Shown here piece by piece: positions 62,573 to 64,000 of a DNA stretch of 64,000 bases (positions are counted from its first letter, which is position 1; each line of letters begins with the position of its first letter). Source of the stretch: Batillaria attramentaria (lineage: Eukaryota; Mollusca; Gastropoda; Batillariidae). Location of the stretch: contig JACVVK020000018.1 of assembly GCA_018292915.2 (NCBI GenBank), positions 1,652,001 to 1,716,000 on the forward strand, written 5' to 3'. A program made the position numbers and the translations under genes. A model generated the notes under the pieces. That model was not told the DNA's origin. It ran no database searches and saw only the letters and a program-made list of their open reading frames with translations.

Positions 62573-63282
62573 CCTGGAAGGAACACTACTACAGCTGCTG
62601 GCGCCATCTTGTTGAAACGAACATCTGAACTTACGAAAAATACGGCTGTAAAACTCGCAAAGCTTTCGAAACCACGCGGTTTTAGCAGATGGGAAACCCA
62701 CACAGGAATGCAATACGTCTCACGAATGACGAGTACACAATGGCTTAATTCCCCGTGATTCCCACGCTGCTGAAAACGGTAACACGTCAGTGTGCCTATA
62801 AGGATAAGCGCGTTTGCAAAGGAAAGGCATAAATGCCATTGCTGTATTAAGAAACCGATTTCGTTTTGGAGCCCGCCTTTTATTTTATGGTAAGTTAAGC
62901 TCTGAATGCTATCCACCGACCTCTGCTGGCCGCGCGTAGGAGAACTTCAGACGCAGGAAAGCTGTTTGCAGTACCGGTGCGGCCGTAGCAGACGTTGTAG
63001 GTGCCTTTCGCTTTGCACTTCGACTTCTGCTGGCTCATTGCCAGCCTGTGTGACGTTGTAACAGAGCAGATTCATCTCTTTAAAAAAAAAATCCATGCCA
63101 AAAAACCGCACTTTTACTTGAAATCTTCTAATCATTAGAAGCCACTCGAAGCTACTATTACGTACTCGCTGCAGCGGTATCGCGCTTAGCGGGAAGGCCC
63201 ACGCCTTACGTCATCATAAGCCTGACGTAAGCCTTACGTATGCCTAAAAATGTTCGATGCTAGACATCACCAAAACAGCTTC

Positions 63283-63370
63283 AAACGAGGGTGGGTGGGT
63301 GGATGTTTTGGGGTTTTAACGTCCTTTTCCACCACATACGGGTGATATCAAAGGACGGGGCAACGATGAA
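63283..63370 (-). mobile_element. SINE-A tail fragment
   Basis: GTTTTAACGTCCTTTTCCAC and GGTGATATCAAAGGACGGGG, joined to the AAATCTGCCCC element at 63390. Confidence 0.65.
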
Positions 63371-64000
63371 ACTTGCTGCTGTTCGCAGAGAAATCTGCCC
63401 CATCCTATAAACAACTTAAAAACAAATCTACGCACTTACTTACCTGTCACGTTGAACTAAATCGTGGTAAGAACTATATGGTGTTTTACTGTTTGGGACA
63501 TCAGCCTGTCTTGGTTACCCTTATATACGTGCGAACAAGGGATACTGCGAGTTCAGTGAAACCAGCGCTGTAAACCAGATCTCGTGTTTCTCTTTCTTGT
63601 GGATAATGTATTCAGACACGTTGCTCTCGAAAGCAGTCGTTTCCCCGTGGGGTTCCGTTTGTATGCGAATTTTCTGCCAAGAGAAGATCAGTTCTCTCAG
63701 CTACCTTTCAGACTGTTCGCGTAGCTTTTATTCACTTATTAACACATTTCGTGCCGCGCACGAATAACCAACGTTTTTGACTCTGGTGTTGGCCTTGTAT
63801 GCGAAACTCAGGCAAGATTAACGGTTCCCTGAAGGCTCTTACTGCAGCAAACACGAGTATACTCAAAGCGCATAGAGTCAAATTTAAATCCTTGCAGACA
63901 TAAATTAATTTTGATTTTTTTAAAGAGTGAGGCCACTGGTGCTCAACCCGAAACTAATTTCGTAGGAATTCAGTTTAAAAAAAGTGATTGTTAGTGGGTT

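Larger units (their letters stand above)
60691..64000. other. No gene recognised
   Basis: Short inverted repeat, SINE-T fragment and SINE-A fragment only. A CAAGATGGCGCC motif on the minus strand near 62607 begins a short open frame with no family features. Confidence 0.5.

Noticed and set aside
62557..62916. 119-codon minus-strand open frame with CAAGATGGCGCC near an internal ATG
   Set aside because: No recognisable domain, no paralogue, and a SINE fragment overlaps one end. A first exon is possible but unsupported.

Overview
The window reads as animal nuclear DNA, most likely a mollusc and plausibly a marine gastropod. The reasons are multi-exon genes with GT-AG introns, dense CA/GT and AT microsatellites, several tRNA-headed SINE families, CR1/L2-type and other LINE fragments, fold-back MITEs, and gene families (K2P potassium channels, IgGFc-binding-protein-like receptors) that are expanded in lophotrochozoans. 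The taxon is an inference. All five protein-coding genes I can support lie on the minus strand.

Region 1 (about 3.0-31.7 kb) is a tandem array of two-pore-domain potassium channel (K2P) modules. From 5' to 3' on the minus strand it holds three genes. Gene K1 (31713-19386, 5 exons, predicted 1044 aa) contains two complete K2P modules in one reading frame. The exon at 27406-26544 encodes the TM2-TM3-P2-TM4 half of the first module and continues without a stop into the TM1 of the second module. The predicted subunit therefore has 8 transmembrane segments and 4 pore loops. Gene K2 (15351-8737, 4 exons, 454 aa) is a conventional 4TM/2P channel. Its third intron is filled with about 97 copies of a 27-bp minisatellite. 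Gene K3 (6150-3007 and beyond) has only its first two exons in the window. All modules share the same exon phases, an intron inside the first selectivity-filter glycine codon, and a short N-T-N-A motif before TM1.

Region 2 (about 35.9-56.2 kb) holds two tandem paralogues of a type I membrane protein. Each has a signal peptide, an IgGFc-binding-protein N-terminal-like domain spread over several exons, a Thr-rich stalk of 10-residue repeats, a Cys-containing juxtamembrane segment, one TM helix and a basic tail. F1 (43390-35931) is predicted at 660 aa and F2 (56179-46317) at 651 aa. Their spliced frames close exactly and most exon lengths match. The ectodomains have diverged while the last exon is nearly identical at nucleotide level, which suggests gene conversion. 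In F2 one exon is split by a 421-bp insertion whose 10-bp target-site duplication carries the acceptor splice site. This looks like a newly gained intron.

Region 3 (about 57-64 kb) is dominated by a broken LINE that is itself interrupted by a 1.4-kb DNA element with a 9-bp target duplication and long inverted ends made of 15-bp sub-repeats. No gene was recognised there.

Elsewhere the introns and spacers are filled with SINEs, fold-back elements, minisatellites and GT/CA tracts. No rRNA, functional tRNA or CRISPR array was found. Exon limits were derived by hand from splice consensus, frame closure and paralogue comparison; no transcript evidence was available.
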